NCBI GenBank assembly: GCA_009667805.1
Contig: CM019063.1
Span: 410,602,626-410,666,625, forward strand
DNA length: 64,000 nt
Origin: Leptobrachium leishanense
Lineage: Eukaryota > Chordata > Amphibia > Anura > Megophryidae
Reading direction: 5' to 3'
Under the pieces are notes generated by a model. That model was not told where the DNA came from, did no database searches, and saw nothing but the letters and a program-made list of their open reading frames with translations. The translations under genes and the position numbers were made by a program. Positions 47,718 through 58,730 of this stretch are shown piece by piece. How positions within the stretch are numbered: the stretch's first letter is position 1; each line of letters begins with the position of its first letter.

Positions 47718-48618
47718 TATTAGGCATGGGGTTTTAATGTTGCGACTGATCAGTGTACTGTATAAACACAATGTTTCATAAAAAATATGTTTTAGTGTAG
47801 TTTTGAAGGTTTGGACACTTAGAAGTAAAGCTGTTCCAATGATAGGAATCAATATGTGCGAGAACGTTGTCCATAGGCAACATTTAGATGAGTGGCCCGA
47901 TGTGGGCAGAAGGTACAGGGCATGGCATGTGGGAATATCACTGCTGAAATGCATAAGGGGGTCTCAGGTGACTACTGAGAAGCAAGATTGTTGGAATAAC
48001 GTGTTTCTATTTTGCGATCCATAACAATGATTTTAAGTTTTAGACTTCTACTGACTGAACTGCCAATTGAAGGTTTCTAGGGGATAAGTATTGGGATCAT
48101 GAACAGCTCTAGGAATCTGTTGCTGTGCACATCTGTAGGGTATAGCGTTGCACAGATGAGATATTATTTGGATAGTAAGGAGTCAGGACCAATGACGTAA
48201 CGTTTACGTCATAAATGCATCGACTTTAAGGACCCGTGCTCCTTAAGGGGTTAAAAAGCCTATGGTGGGACAATCCTTGTGACTGATGAAATAATGTGTC
48301 CACCATTAGTTGTGTGTTACAGTGTCTGAGTTGGTTTTATTTATTGCTTTAATTTGCGAGTTTTAATCTATAATAAATGGCAGCAGTTATGGTCCCAGCT
48401 GCTGTTGGTTTTGCACTGCAGGATGGAAAAGAAATATGTGTCTTTGATTACACGTATGGTTGAGTCAAAAAATGTCCTTCTTTCTTATTAACTTTAACCT
48501 AGAATGGTTACTATTAGACTCCCAAGAATATAGGATTACGGAATATAGAAATGAGTTTATTTAATCATAACTAAATTATGGAAAGCTCTCCGATAATAGA
48601 TCTTTTACTTCAAACACC
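47718..48618. other. Unannotated DNA
   Basis: 48198-48218 contains the palindrome GACGTAACGTTTACGTC, followed by CCTTAAGG near 48240. Otherwise nothing recognised. Confidence 0.4.
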
Positions 48619-48780
48619 TAGGGCGCCATCCACTAATTACTGATGTTTAGCATTCTAATAGGGAAATTCAAACAACGGCAGGAGAAGCTTCATCAGTTAA
48701 ACCATTTGAATTGCATCATTTGGATCTCCAATGATTTTGATTTTGGATCTCCAATGTTCAGATATTCAGAACATTGACAC
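48619..48780. mobile_element. Family G MITE fragment, copy G2
   Basis: AATTCAAACAACGGCAGGAG, then AAGCTTCATCAG matches the central part of the element at 54898 and, more weakly, 14618. Confidence 0.4.
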
Positions 48781-49521
48781 ACAATATAACCTCACACACA
48801 TACAAGTACTAGTCATAGCTTTATGGTATATTTGCAGGATTATCTCAGCTGTTATTACTTAAAGCATAGATAAATGTGGTACTCTCCAACAGTACAACAA
48901 TGACTAATTATCCCAATAAGTCATTATTATACATCACAGATTGAGTGGTCTGCTCCATCCCTGCCACGCAATTCAAAAGGACTGTGGGATCCCCATGTTT
49001 TAGTTTAGCATAGGATGCCTTGATCAGTAACTTCTACTGCACCGTGTGTCCACGTACGTGTCGCTCGGTTTCACCCTTTTTCTTCCTTTCCTGTGTGGTC
49101 CACCCAGGTCCAGTGAGTATCATAATATCAGGGAAGGGTGATTAGGAAGTCCCTGATAAGAGATCACGACGGTTTTATCTCATCTGATTTTCTGTCTACT
49201 CTACGCACTTACTGTGTTTCCAAGAAACTCCCATAATTCCTCTGTGACGCTTGTAGTGTTCCACGGGGTCTTTATTATCACCCCTGGTCTTCTGAGTTAT
49301 CAGGTGAAAGCTAGGAGGTGCCTCTGGGCATGTCCAGGCTTGTTATTTTGAGTACTTTGAAAATAAATCTTTTATCCTGGATTCTTTAATCCAGTATCAG
49401 TAAGGCATTTGTATGGGTCAATAAAAAAGGCTTCCCTTACAGCTTCCACCTTGTAGACCTGTCTGCCACCCATTGTAGTGGCTCAACAGGGAGAAAAACA
49501 GCCAGCCCATTGTAATGTGTG
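48781..49521. other. Unannotated spacer
   Basis: No recognised gene or repeat. Confidence 0.4.
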
Positions 49522-50003
49522 TTGCTAGTACACATAAATAGAGAAAAAATGTGGCGGGACAGGCGCTTCCTTCACAATGACAGGGATGTCCTCACTTAAA
49601 TGACAGTTCTCCCCTCTGTTGGATGAGTGTAAACCTCAAACAGAACAGAAAACAAAAATAATGGTGCAGTATGTCAAGGCAGTATACTATTAAAATAAAG
49701 ATAAGAGGATTGCACTCACATGGTGTGGTGTCTTAGTATCAGACACCAGATGTTTATAGCGGCTGGCAGAATTATGGAAGGAACGCCAGACTTCCCTTGG
49801 TGGTGCTCCAACGTCTGTGGTGGTCCTCCAATCTTTGGGTACTCCAAGAGCCTTGATGTTGTTTCAGTATCCGTTCCCCTGATCCTCAGCAGCGGTGTAG
49901 ATCACAATCATGTGGGGTACAGCAGCCAGGAAACAGGAAGAATAGGGACAGCAAGCAAGGTATAATGGGATTTATTGGTATAAAATAATTAAAATAATCT
50001 TGG

Positions 50004-50052
50004 TACATCCAAACGCGTTTCGCGGTATGAAGCCGCTTCCTCAGTAGATGTC
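50004..50052 (-). ncRNA. Type I hammerhead ribozyme motif, minus strand
   Basis: This is the exact mirror of the plus-strand motif: CTGAGGA on the minus strand at 50044-50038, GAAA at 50021-50018, stem I closing at 50051 and 50005. The two motifs are back to back across the palindrome centre. Confidence 0.65.
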
Positions 50053-50063
50053 AGTAGATGATT

Positions 50064-50112
50064 GACATCTACTGAGGAAGCGGCTTCATACCGCGAAACG
50101 CGTTTGGATGTA
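50064..50112 (+). ncRNA. Type I hammerhead ribozyme motif, plus strand
   Basis: Core CTGAGGA at 50072-50078 fits CUGANGA. Stem II pairs GCGG (50080-50083) with CCGC (50091-50094). GAAA follows at 50095-50098. Stem III is minimal (AC/GT at 50098-50099 and 50102-50103). The cleavage triplet would be GTT, with cleavage after 50104. Stem I pairs 50065-50071 (ACATCTA) with 50105-50111 (TGGATGT... reading TGGATGT from 50105), seven pairs including one G-U. The very short stem III matches hammerheads of Penelope-type repeats, which may act as dimers. Activity is not shown by sequence alone. Confidence 0.65.
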
Positions 50113-50889
50113 CCAAGATTATTTTAATTATTTTATACCAATAAATCCCATTATACCTTGCTTGCTGTCCCTATTCTTCCTGTTTCCTGGCTGCTGTACC
50201 CCACATGATTGTGATCTACACCGCTGCTGAGGATCAGGGGAACGGATACTGAAACAACATCAAGGCTCTTGGAGTACCCAAAGATTGGAGGACCACCACA
50301 GACGTTGGAGCACCACCAAGGGAAGTCTGGCGTTCCTTCCATAATTCTGCCAGCCGCTATAAACATCTGGTGTCTGATACTAAGACACCACACCATGTGA
50401 GTGCAATCCTCTTATCTTTATTTTAATAGTATACTGCCTTGACATACTGCACCATTATTTTTGTTTTCTGTTCTGTTTGAGGTTTACACTCATCCAACAG
50501 AGGGGAGAACTGTCATTTAAGTGAGGACATCCCTGTCATTGTGAAGGAAGCGCCTGTCCCGCCACATTTTTTCTCTATTTATGCTTCTAACTGGGTTCTA
50601 GGGATAAGCCCGAGTGAACGGACAAGCTGCTGATTTACTGTGAGAAACATTGACAATTTCCAGTTTTATTGCTGCTTTTTTTTTTTTTTTTTTTCCTGCT
50701 CTTAAAGGTCTTGAGGGGTTAATTAACCCTCAACACATGAACAATTGTGAAAGGAACCACTAGGTGGCGCCCAGAACACAGATTCTTCTGTTTGCTAGTA
50801 CACATGATACTTTGTGTACTCCTCCCGGTCGAGCCATCGTAATGCTACAATGGAGACTGGGGGGGGGGGTCTCTACGGACGCACCTTAT

Positions 50890-53559
50890 TTTATTATTAT
50901 TATTCTTTATTTATAAAGCGCCAGCATATTCCGCAGCGCTGTACAATAAGCACAGTATAGGCAGGGTTACAATACATTGAACAACATTTGACAAACAGTA
51001 CAGGAGGAGATGAGGGCCCTATTCCCGTAGGAACTCACAATCTGGGAGGGTTGGGGTTGGAAACAGGAGGAGAGGACTGTAAGGTGAGAGTGATTGATGG
51101 TTGCGTCAGTGAGTTGGGTGGTAGGCTTCCCTAAATAGGAACATTTTAAGGGAGCGTTTGAAGGAAGAGAAGTTAGGGGAAAGTCTGACAGTACGAGGGA
51201 GAGCGTTCCAGAGAGTGGGGGCTGCGCGTGAGAAATCCTGCAGTCTATCATGGGAAGAGGTGATGCGGGGAGAAGCTAGGCGCAGGTCACTGTTTGACCT
51301 TAGGGAGCGGGCTGGGGTGTATTTGGTGATTAGTGAGGACAGGTAGTGGGGAACTGAGTTAGTGAGGGTTTTGTAGGTAAGGATAAGGATTTTGAACTTA
51401 ATTCTGCAGTGGATGGGGAGCCAGTGAAGGGACTCGCAGAGGGGAGCGGCAGAGACAGAGCGGCGGGTGAGGTGAATTAGCCTGGCGGAGGCGTTCAGGA
51501 TGGATTGTAAAGGGGAGAGGCGGGACAGAGGGAGGCCAGATAAGAGATTATTGCAATAGTCGAGTCGGGAGATTACCAGGGCGTGTATGAGTTGTTTTGT
51601 GGTGACAGCGGTAAGAAATGGCCGAATTCTGGAAATATTATGCAGTTGGTATCGGCAGGAGGAGGAAAGAGACTTGATGTGGGGGATGAAGGAAAGAGCA
51701 GAGTCAAGTGTAACTCCAAGACAGCGAACTTGGTTTGATGGGGAGATGGTGATACCCTCCACCGTGATAGAGAAGTCAGGAGGTGGGGAGGCATTGGAGG
51801 GAGGAATAAGTAGGAGTTCAGTCTTTGACATGTTGATCTTTAGGTGGTGGGAGGCCATCCAGGAGGAGATGCCAGATAAACAGTCACTGACTTTTGAAAG
51901 GACAGGGGGAGAGAGATCAGGGGTAGAGAGGTAGATCTGAGTGTCATCAGCGTAGAGGTGGTAATTAAAGCCAAAGCTGTTGATGATTTTGCCCAGGGAG
52001 GAGGTGTAGATGGAAAAGAGCAGAGGACCAAGGACAGAGCCTTGAGGTACACCAACAGATAGAGGCAATGAGGAGGAGGAGTTACCAGCAAAGGACACAC
52101 AGAAGGACCTGTTGGATAAATAGGAGTCAACCCAAGCAAGTGCAGTGTCACCGAGACCCAGAGAGTTGAGGGTCTGTAGAAGGAGGGGGTGGTCAACAGT
52201 GTCAAAAGCAGCCAAGAGGTCAAGCAGGATGAGAATAGAATAGTGGCCGTGTTTTTTAGCAGTTAGGAGGTCGTTGGTGACTTTGGTGAGGGCAGTTTCA
52301 GTTGAGTGTAGGGGACGGAAGCCAGATTGCAGGGGGTCAAGTAGGGAATTGGAGGACAGGAAGAGGGAGAGGCGGTTGAAGACTAGTTTTTCTAAGAGCT
52401 TTGATGTGAAGGGAAGCAGGGATACAGGGCGGTAGTTGGATGGAGAGTTGGGATCTAGGGATGGTTTCTTTAGTAAAGGGGTAACTAGCGCGTGTTTGAA
52501 GGCGGATGGAAAGGAGCCAGTGGAGAGAGATAGGTTGAAGATGTGTGTGAGAGCAGGGGTGAGGGAGGAGGAGAGGGGAGGAATTAGATGTGAGGGAATG
52601 GGGTCGAGCGGGCACGTGGTGAGATGTGAGGAGGACAATAAGGAATTGACTTCCTCCTCAGTGGCTGGGAGGAAGCGGCAGAGGGTGGCAGAGGGGACCT
52701 GTGGGAGTGGAGGTGGCAGATAACTATCTTGTGTTGGGATGTTGTTTCTGATAGTTAGAGTTTTACTGAGGAAGTAGTCTGCCAGGTCTTGAGCGCTGAA
52801 GGCAGCTGTGGGGGGAGGTGCAGGTGGGTAGAGGAGGGTGTTGCAGGTGGACCAGAGCCGTTTAGGGTTGGAGGACAGCGTAGATATAAGAGATGAGAAG
52901 AAGGATTGTTTGGCCAAGTGGAGGGCAGAGGTGTATGACCGGAGAATAAACTTGAAGTGAACAAAATCAGCTTCAGAGCGGGATTTCCTCCAGGCACGCT
53001 CTGCAGTGCGGGAGCATCTTTGCAGGTAGCGAGTCTGGAGGGTGTGCCAGGGCTGAAGCTGGCGGCGTGGGGCCTTACAGAGTCGAAGAGAAGCAAGAGT
53101 GTCTAGAGCAGAGATAAGCTTAGTGTTGTAGTGATTAGTGGCAGCATCAGGGCAGGTGAAGGATGAGGTATGAGGGAGGTGGTGAAGTAGGTTGGAGAAT
53201 TGATGGGGGTCCACAGCTTGTAGATTTCTGCGAGTGTGTGTGCGGGGTGGGGGAGCAGGGTGTTTAGAAAGTCCTGATAGGTTGAAAGAGAGAAGGTGGT
53301 GGTCAGAGATGGGGAAAAGGCGACAGTTGAACTCAGAAATGGAGCAGAGGTTGGAAAAGACAAGGTCAATAGCGTGACCATCGCGGTGGGTAGGGAGGAG
53401 GGAGGATTGTGTGAGTCCAAGGGAGGACGTGAGTGAAAGAAGTTTGGAGGCAGCAGGGGCGGAAGGATCATCAATGGGAATGTTGAAGTCCCCGAGAACT
53501 AGGCATGGAAGATTAGAAGACAGGAAGTGAGAAAGCCATGTGCGCTCATGCGGCCCCAG
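50890..53559 (-). mobile_element. L2-type LINE, 5'-truncated
   Basis: On the minus strand it runs from within the endonuclease domain through the reverse transcriptase to a 3' end with CAGCGCTGCGGAATATGCTG, then GCGCTTTATAAATAAAGAAT and a TAA repeat. This is the usual L2-group tail of simple repeats. CCTTAT occurs at both borders (50884-50889 and 53560-53565) and may be a short target duplication. The element has about 200 bases of 3' sequence after the ORF stop. Confidence 0.87.
51106..53551 (-). CDS. L2-type ORF2: partial endonuclease plus reverse transcriptase
   Basis: The protein copies LINE RNA into DNA at the insertion site. The minus-strand frame is open for about 815 codons from the truncation point to the stop at 51106, with no stop or shift that I found. 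The N-terminal part is the end of an apurinic-type endonuclease: [11 protein letters not shown] (about 53500), [13 protein letters not shown] (about 53390) and SDHHLLSF (about 53310), the last carrying the catalytic Asp-His. The reverse transcriptase follows: [21 protein letters not shown] (catalytic Asp of motif A), [14 protein letters not shown], then YADDTQIYL (catalytic Asp pair). The C-terminal [20 protein letters not shown] and [14 protein letters not shown] blocks fit L2/CR1 relatives. Smaller frames on either strand here are shadows. It lacks the start of the endonuclease and any promoter, so it is probably not mobile. Confidence 0.9.
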
Positions 53560-54647
53560 CCTTATAGTTGTCTACGAACAACTATAATGGAGAATGTGGA
53601 GCACTGAATTGGGAGCCAACTACCAAAAAATACAGAAGAAAAAAAAAATTGTAACCAACCCAAGTGGTAATAGAGTTGACCACTGCAGGAGATAAAGGAA
53701 GGCAAGTTAATTTCCCTGGTTTCCAGATAAGTTTATAACTAAACGGGAGAATTGGGGGTGTGTAGGGGGTCAGGAGGGGTTTATGATTAACCCCACCAGT
53801 TCCTCTCCTCCTGACCCCCTACACACCCCCATCTCTCGCATTTAGTTATAAACTCATCTGGAATCCAGGAACTTGCCTTCCTTTATCTCTTGCATTGGTC
53901 AACTCTATTACCACTTGGGTAATTCAAAGTTGTAGTGAAATTCTAGTTTCAGTCTGCATTGTCCATAGACATAGTCATTGTCAGAACAGCACCTGTTGGT
54001 GATATTGCCCCATTTGTTTGTTTGAGCTTTGGGACCCAAATCGGGGTCAATGTAGAGGCAAATGCCTGCCAACCATCTCTGCCATCATGCACCTAATTCA
54101 CTGGCTGGCAGCAATACTTTGTGAAATGATGAGCAAACCTATATTTGGCATGGAAGCACATAACAGTGATTACTCCGTGACCCAAGGGGCAAGAAATCAC
54201 ACTGAATCCTGATAGCTAGAGAAATTAGGTCTTAGATCCGAAGTCAGCCATCTGTCTGTTAGAGAAATGCGTCTTCCAACTGGTGAATGCATGCCAGCAG
54301 CGCGGAACATGTGTCGTGTTTGTCTTCCCCATGTTGCAGCTGTATCCTCTGACACTGCATCCCCGCGTATTGTCTGTCACTGTCAGACACCGCATGCAGA
54401 GCACGCCTGCATCTTTTCCCAGGTCTTTGTAGCAGAGCCAGAGCCAAATAATAACGCGCCACTAATGCATGATGCCTTTATTGAGCAGATACATCATATA
54501 AACTTAAAGCATCATATGGCCACTAGATATATTTTCCTTTAATGGACCATCCATGCAATCAGATACATACATGTTAATGACAAGTCTGCATTTGATATTC
54601 AAGAATATTCTGGATATTTTAGTCATATATACCAGAACAGAAATCGG
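53560..54647. other. Spacer holding a palindromic element
   Basis: Apart from the inverted repeat at 53656-53930, listed separately, nothing recognisable. Confidence 0.4.
53656..53930. repeat. Inverted repeat with ~120-bp arms
   Basis: The left arm (about 53660-53785) has CCCAAGTGGTAATAGAGTTG and GTGTGTAGGGGGTCAGGAGG. The right arm (about 53810-53925) has CCTCCTGACCCCCTACACAC and CAACTCTATTACCACTTGGG. The arms are roughly 85-90% alike with a ~25-bp loop. It looks like a MITE or foldback unit; no second copy was seen in the window. Confidence 0.8.
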
Positions 54648-54770
54648 GCAATATTACAAGCTGGTAGTAACTTAACCACAGCTGTTGTAAACGTAACAAC
54701 CCCATAAAATCTGCTTAGTTTACAACAGCTCTGGTTAAGTTAGCACCAACTTTGTAATATTGACCGATAT
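54648..54770. mobile_element. Family N palindromic MITE, copy N2
   Basis: GGGCAATATTACAAGCTGGT faces CAACTTTGTAATATTGACC, with AGCTGTTGTAAACG facing AGTTTACAACAGCT. A diverged copy of the 47209 element. Confidence 0.75.
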
Positions 54771-54897
54771 CTGTAGATGTGTGCATAAAGTAATGGATAG
54801 GAGTCCTACTCACACCTTTACATGGTAGGTATGGTTCCTAAAGTGTCCCGTTAATATCTGGAGTTCTAAAAGCCTCATTGAGAGTCACTGGAAATAT

Positions 54898-55113
54898 ACA
54901 GGGTAATTCACCAAATGTCATTGTTTAGCATTGTTTCCACCACGATAAACACCAGCAATCCCTATAGGTAAAATCAAAGAACGGCAGGGGAAGCTTCGTT
55001 GATGAAAGCTTTCTGTGCCGTTCTTTGATTTTCCCTGTTGGGATTATCATGGTTGGAACAACAGGGATTTTCGATGTTGGTCTCGGCAATAACAAACAAC
55101 GGACGGTTAGTGA
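54898..55113. mobile_element. Family G MITE, copy G3
   Basis: CAGGGTAATTCACCAAATGT at the left and GTTAGTGAACAATC at the right. The central hairpin pairs AATCAAAGAACGGCAGGGGA with a downstream GTGCCGTTCTTTGATTTTCC. Confidence 0.55.
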
Positions 55114-56037
55114 ACAATCTTCATAGTTCACTAAAATCTTAGATGAAAAGGATTACGATCAAGTAAGGGTTTTTCACCTTTGTATCCCAGGGGTTTCAAC
55201 AGGGCATGTTCCAAGATCCTCAGTCATCCTTAGAGGGACACTCTAGGCAAAATCATCCTTGGCCTAGGAGTTTATTCTTCATATAACAGACCTCATTGAA
55301 GTATGTGGAAGGTTTATCAACATTTTCATAGCTTTGAAACAACATCTTCAAGACATTTATCCGTATGTGTGTGTGGGCATTGCAAATAACATCTAGCGTG
55401 GAAAACAAGTCTACACGAATAATAAACAATATGACCATGACTCATTGTACTCGTGTTTGTTTTTTTTTATTTCTATCCAGGTGGTGCTTTAGAAAAATGA
55501 CTAATCTAACCAGCAACAAAGTATACAACAAGGTCTATAAAAGCCTTGCTATTAAGAATAAGTATGTCCATTACATATGCGACCCAACAGTTAATGTATT
55601 TATTTACGTAAAACACCTGCCTGCAAATACTCCATGAGGAAGGATGTATATAGGGTTGCACATGTTGCAGGGCAGCACTTTTCCCTATGCAACTCTCTGC
55701 ATGAAATAGTAATTTGTGTCCAGGAAAACATGGATGATCTGGCAACCCTAGATGTATATAGAGCACTATATATGGTGGCATGTATCATAAAGCATACGAT
55801 GAAGTAATTCTGAAAACATCTCCTATAGAAGGCATTGTGGGAAGATTCTTCCCTAGCTCTTGCGGTACTTGCCAATGAAAAAGCATTCTGATGTCTTACA
55901 ATTGGTTAATACCACTTACACATTGAAGAAAATCAGTTTGCGGCTCACTTTTGCTCATTAATTGTGTCTAGAAGTTCCTACTACCTGGTGTAACCCACCA
56001 GATATAAGGTATTTGAGAGAAATATCATGTCTCTTAT
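55114..56037. other. Unannotated spacer
   Basis: No recognised gene. A ~90-codon plus-strand frame at 55365-55637 overlaps minus-strand frames and has no known motif. Confidence 0.4.
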
Positions 56038-56394
56038 CAGTGGTGTATTTAGGTTTTGTGCTGCCCTAGGCCTGACTAAACTCGTGCACCCCCCAATTTA
56101 AATTTGAGGCACTCCTTCCTGTCAAGGGCACACCTCTTCCTGGTTAATCCCCACCCTTCATCTTAAAGCTCCACCTTTTCCTCTTAGAGCTGCGCCTTTT
56201 CCTCTCTTTATATTAAAAGTGGATAACAAGTGCCTACTTGTATGTTTTGTATACCATTTCAAATGTATCTAATGAGATAAAGAAAATTATGAAATGTTTA
56301 AATTCAAGCATTTTTACAAAGAACAACCACGCATGTCAAGTATACTGGATCACAGGCGCTCTAACTGGTTGAACAATAAAATCCACAGAAACGT

Positions 56395-56785
56395 GCACTG
56401 CATATGAGAGTATCACAGAGCTGCACAGCAATAAAACCCACAGAAATGTGCACTGTGTATGAGCATATTACAGAACTGCACAGCAATAAAACCCACAGAA
56501 ATGTGCACTGTGTATGAGCATATCACAGAACTGCACAGCAATAAAACTCACAGTAATGTGCAGTGTGTATGAGCGTATCCCAGAGCTCCAGAGCAATAAC
56601 ACACTGCATATTATTGTGAGTTTATCACAGAATCCACAGCAATAAAACTCCCAGCAATGCAATGTGCGGTGTGTATGAGTGCATCAGAATTCACAGAAAT
56701 AAAACTCCCAGCAATGCAATGTGTGGTGTGTATGAGTGCATCAGAATCCACTGCAATAAAACTCCCAGCAAACCGAGTGTATATG
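56395..56785. repeat. Minisatellite, about six units of 50-70 bp
   Basis: Units carry GTGTATGAGCATATCACAGA, then CTGCACAGCAATAAAAC and CCACAGAAATGTGCA. Units near 56400-56580 are about 65 bp and later ones vary. Frames spanning it are repeat artefacts. Confidence 0.88.
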
Positions 56786-56984
56786 AGCACACAGCAATTA
56801 TGCTGTGGAGCCATCTTGTCAGCAGTGGGGTGCCACTGCCAGAGGGTGCACTGTAGCTTTGATTCCCTTCCCAGTGGGTGTTCAGTCCAGAATAGAGTCT
56901 GTGTTAACGAAAGGGCGGGCAGCTGCACGCGTGCGTTTCACGTGGTTCAGCCAGTCATGTGGTACCGAGACTCAGAGAAATGGC

Positions 56985-57478
56985 AGTGAAATGCCCTGAT
57001 GTTCGGTGGTTTCAATCAGCAGGTTTATTCAGGCGAACCCCATAGGTTTCAATGTTAAAAATATTCCCGTTTTTATGCAATATCTAATAAATCATTTATT
57101 ATTGTAATCTGCAGTAAAAAGTCTTTATTTATTGATTTTTTTTTTTAGTACCTTTTAGTCATTTTTCAGATTTTTTTGGGCAAAATTTCCCCCGCCTTTT
57201 TTTTAATAGCGGTTTTTCTTTTTTCTGTAACAGAACTTTTTATTATAAATCATAGGATCTTATATGTAAATTCCAGACATTTTCGTTCAGTAGTTCTTTT
57301 GAAAACAGCAGGCCACGGGTTTGATGTGGCAGCATTCAGCGGCCGACTCCATGCACTTTGGGGACCCTGCGGTGAATGGTGAATTCACTGCAGGGTGGGG
57401 AAATTTTATTCTCCGAAGTGCAGGGAACTACAGAACACCAAAATGTTGGCGTCATTTCGGTGCTCTGTGAGTAACCCA
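56985..57478 (+). mobile_element. Family A-related MITE, half copy A7
   Basis: It holds TTTATTCAGGCGAACCCCAT, the ATGTTAAAAATATTCCCGTT core, the T-rich middle and the right hairpin (GGACCCTGCGGTGAATGGTG facing CACTGCAGGGT), ending TCTGTGAGTAACCC. The left end is lost. Confidence 0.65.
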
Positions 57479-57536
57479 TTTAGTGGTGAGGTTTTTTGCT
57501 GCCCCCTGGAAAGTGAAAGCCTAGGCCTTGCCTACC

Positions 57537-57596
57537 CAGGACATACTTGAAAATTAGTGAAATCTCAATGTATCCTTCCTGGTAAAATACTTTGCA
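57537..57596 (+). mobile_element. LINE 3'-end fragment (tail type T), opposite strand
   Basis: CCAGGACATACTTGAAAATT, then CTCAATGTATCCTTCCTGGT, complement of the 45529 tail. Confidence 0.65.
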
Positions 57597-58730
57597 AAAG
57601 CAAAAATTTTTTTTTTTTTTAGGGGTGGGGCCACCCAGTGCGGACCGCCGCCCCCTGGAAAATGCCGCCCTAGGCCTGAGCCTAGTCGGCCTAAGCCAAA
57701 ATACACCACTGTCTCTTATTGTAGTCATTCTGTATTTCATTCAATCGAATACCTTTCATAGATGTAACAGGGGTTGGAAGAAACCATAGAGTTTCTTCCC
57801 TTACAGGGTTATTCAAAGAGATCCGAAAAGTCACCGCACGTTTGGTGACTTTTCATTCCCCGCACTTCGGGGCGATTCCTAGTTCGCCTACCCTGCAGTG
57901 TATTCAGCAAGCACTGCAGGGCCCCCGTAGTGCAGGGAATCCTCCCCACAACCCGCAGAACACTCGCCGAACTTTCACCGAATACTCACCAAACAGTCAC
58001 CAGAAACCGCCGCAAAAACCAAGCTGAACATGCCAGGAAAATCCGAGCAGCCGGCGATCACAGCGCAGAGCAGCCACAGGAAAAACCCGACACGCAGACG
58101 AACGGGGTGAAAAAAAAAAACTGTTCGCTTGAAAGTTTGAAATTATACATGCAGTTTGCAAAAAAAACTACTGATCGAAAATGTCTGAAATTTACATATA
58201 AGATCCAATGAATGATAATAAAAAGGGCTATTACAGAGAAAAGAAAAAACGATTTTAAAAAATTTAACAAAAAATCACAAAAACTGCCTAAAAGATCCTA
58301 AAAAAATTCTAAAAATAATGAGACTTTTTACTGCAGAATAAAATGATAAAGGGTTTATTAGATATTGAATTAAAACTGGAATATTTTTAACATTGAAGCC
58401 TATGGGATTCACCTGAATAAACCTGTCAAATGGGAGGCGGAGCTAACGGCGGACGGGAGCAGCCGCATGCTAGGAGTGCTCTGCTGTCAACGCGGCTTTG
58501 AAGCTGATAATCGGCGGCCCTACCGTCCGATTTTGACTCCGAGGAGGTTTGGTGCCCGCTGGATGCTTTGGGGCTGGGCGAGTTGCCTCTTACCAGGCGT
58601 TTTTAGCCGCTGTTTAAAATCGGCGGGACTCGGGCCTGGTCGGGGCGGCCATATTGCACGGCCTAGGGAGTTTCCTGCAGTCTGGCGCAGAACTGATACC
58701 CGGCAGCTGACCACTCCCCTCCCTCTGAAG

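Larger units (their letters stand above)
49533..50583. repeat. Near-perfect 1.05 kb palindrome
   Basis: Position x pairs with position 100116 minus x from 49533 to 50583. The two 81-codon frames at 49720-49965 (plus) and 50151-50396 (minus) translate identically, showing no difference over that span. The pairing fails only in the 9-base centre. Confidence 0.97.
49536..50791 (+). mobile_element. Penelope-like insertion: inverted terminal repeats plus tail
   Basis: The insert is bounded by the 14-bp direct repeat TTGCTAGTACACAT (49522-49535 and 50792-50805). From left to right it has one arm in reverse (49536-50053), a 9-base loop (50054-50062), the same arm forward (50063-50583), and a unique tail (50584-50791) with a T-tract and the end CACTAGGTGGCGCCCAGAAC. 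Each arm begins with a hammerhead ribozyme motif. Penelope-like elements are known to carry hammerheads in their terminal repeats and to insert with those repeats direct or inverted. No reverse transcriptase is present here, so the family assignment rests on layout and motif. Confidence 0.72.
56038..57711 (+). mobile_element. hAT-like element (family J) with minisatellite and nested fragments
   Basis: The left end CAGTGGTGTATTTAGGTTTT, then GCTGCCCTAGGCCT, faces the right end GCCCTAGGCCTGAG... AAAATACACCACTG. TCTCTTAT is duplicated outside (56030-56037 and 57712-57719). Inside are a minisatellite (56395-56785), a family A half copy (56985-57478) and a LINE tail (57537-57596). No transposase. 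Confidence 0.85.

Noticed and set aside
48190..48260. GACGTAACGTTTACGTC palindrome as a CRE-type regulatory site
   Set aside because: Isolated short palindrome with no associated gene; too little to support a regulatory call.
49533..50583. Palindrome as an assembly or library artefact
   Set aside because: A 14-bp direct repeat encloses the palindrome and its single-copy tail, which is hard to produce artificially. Not fully excluded without reads.
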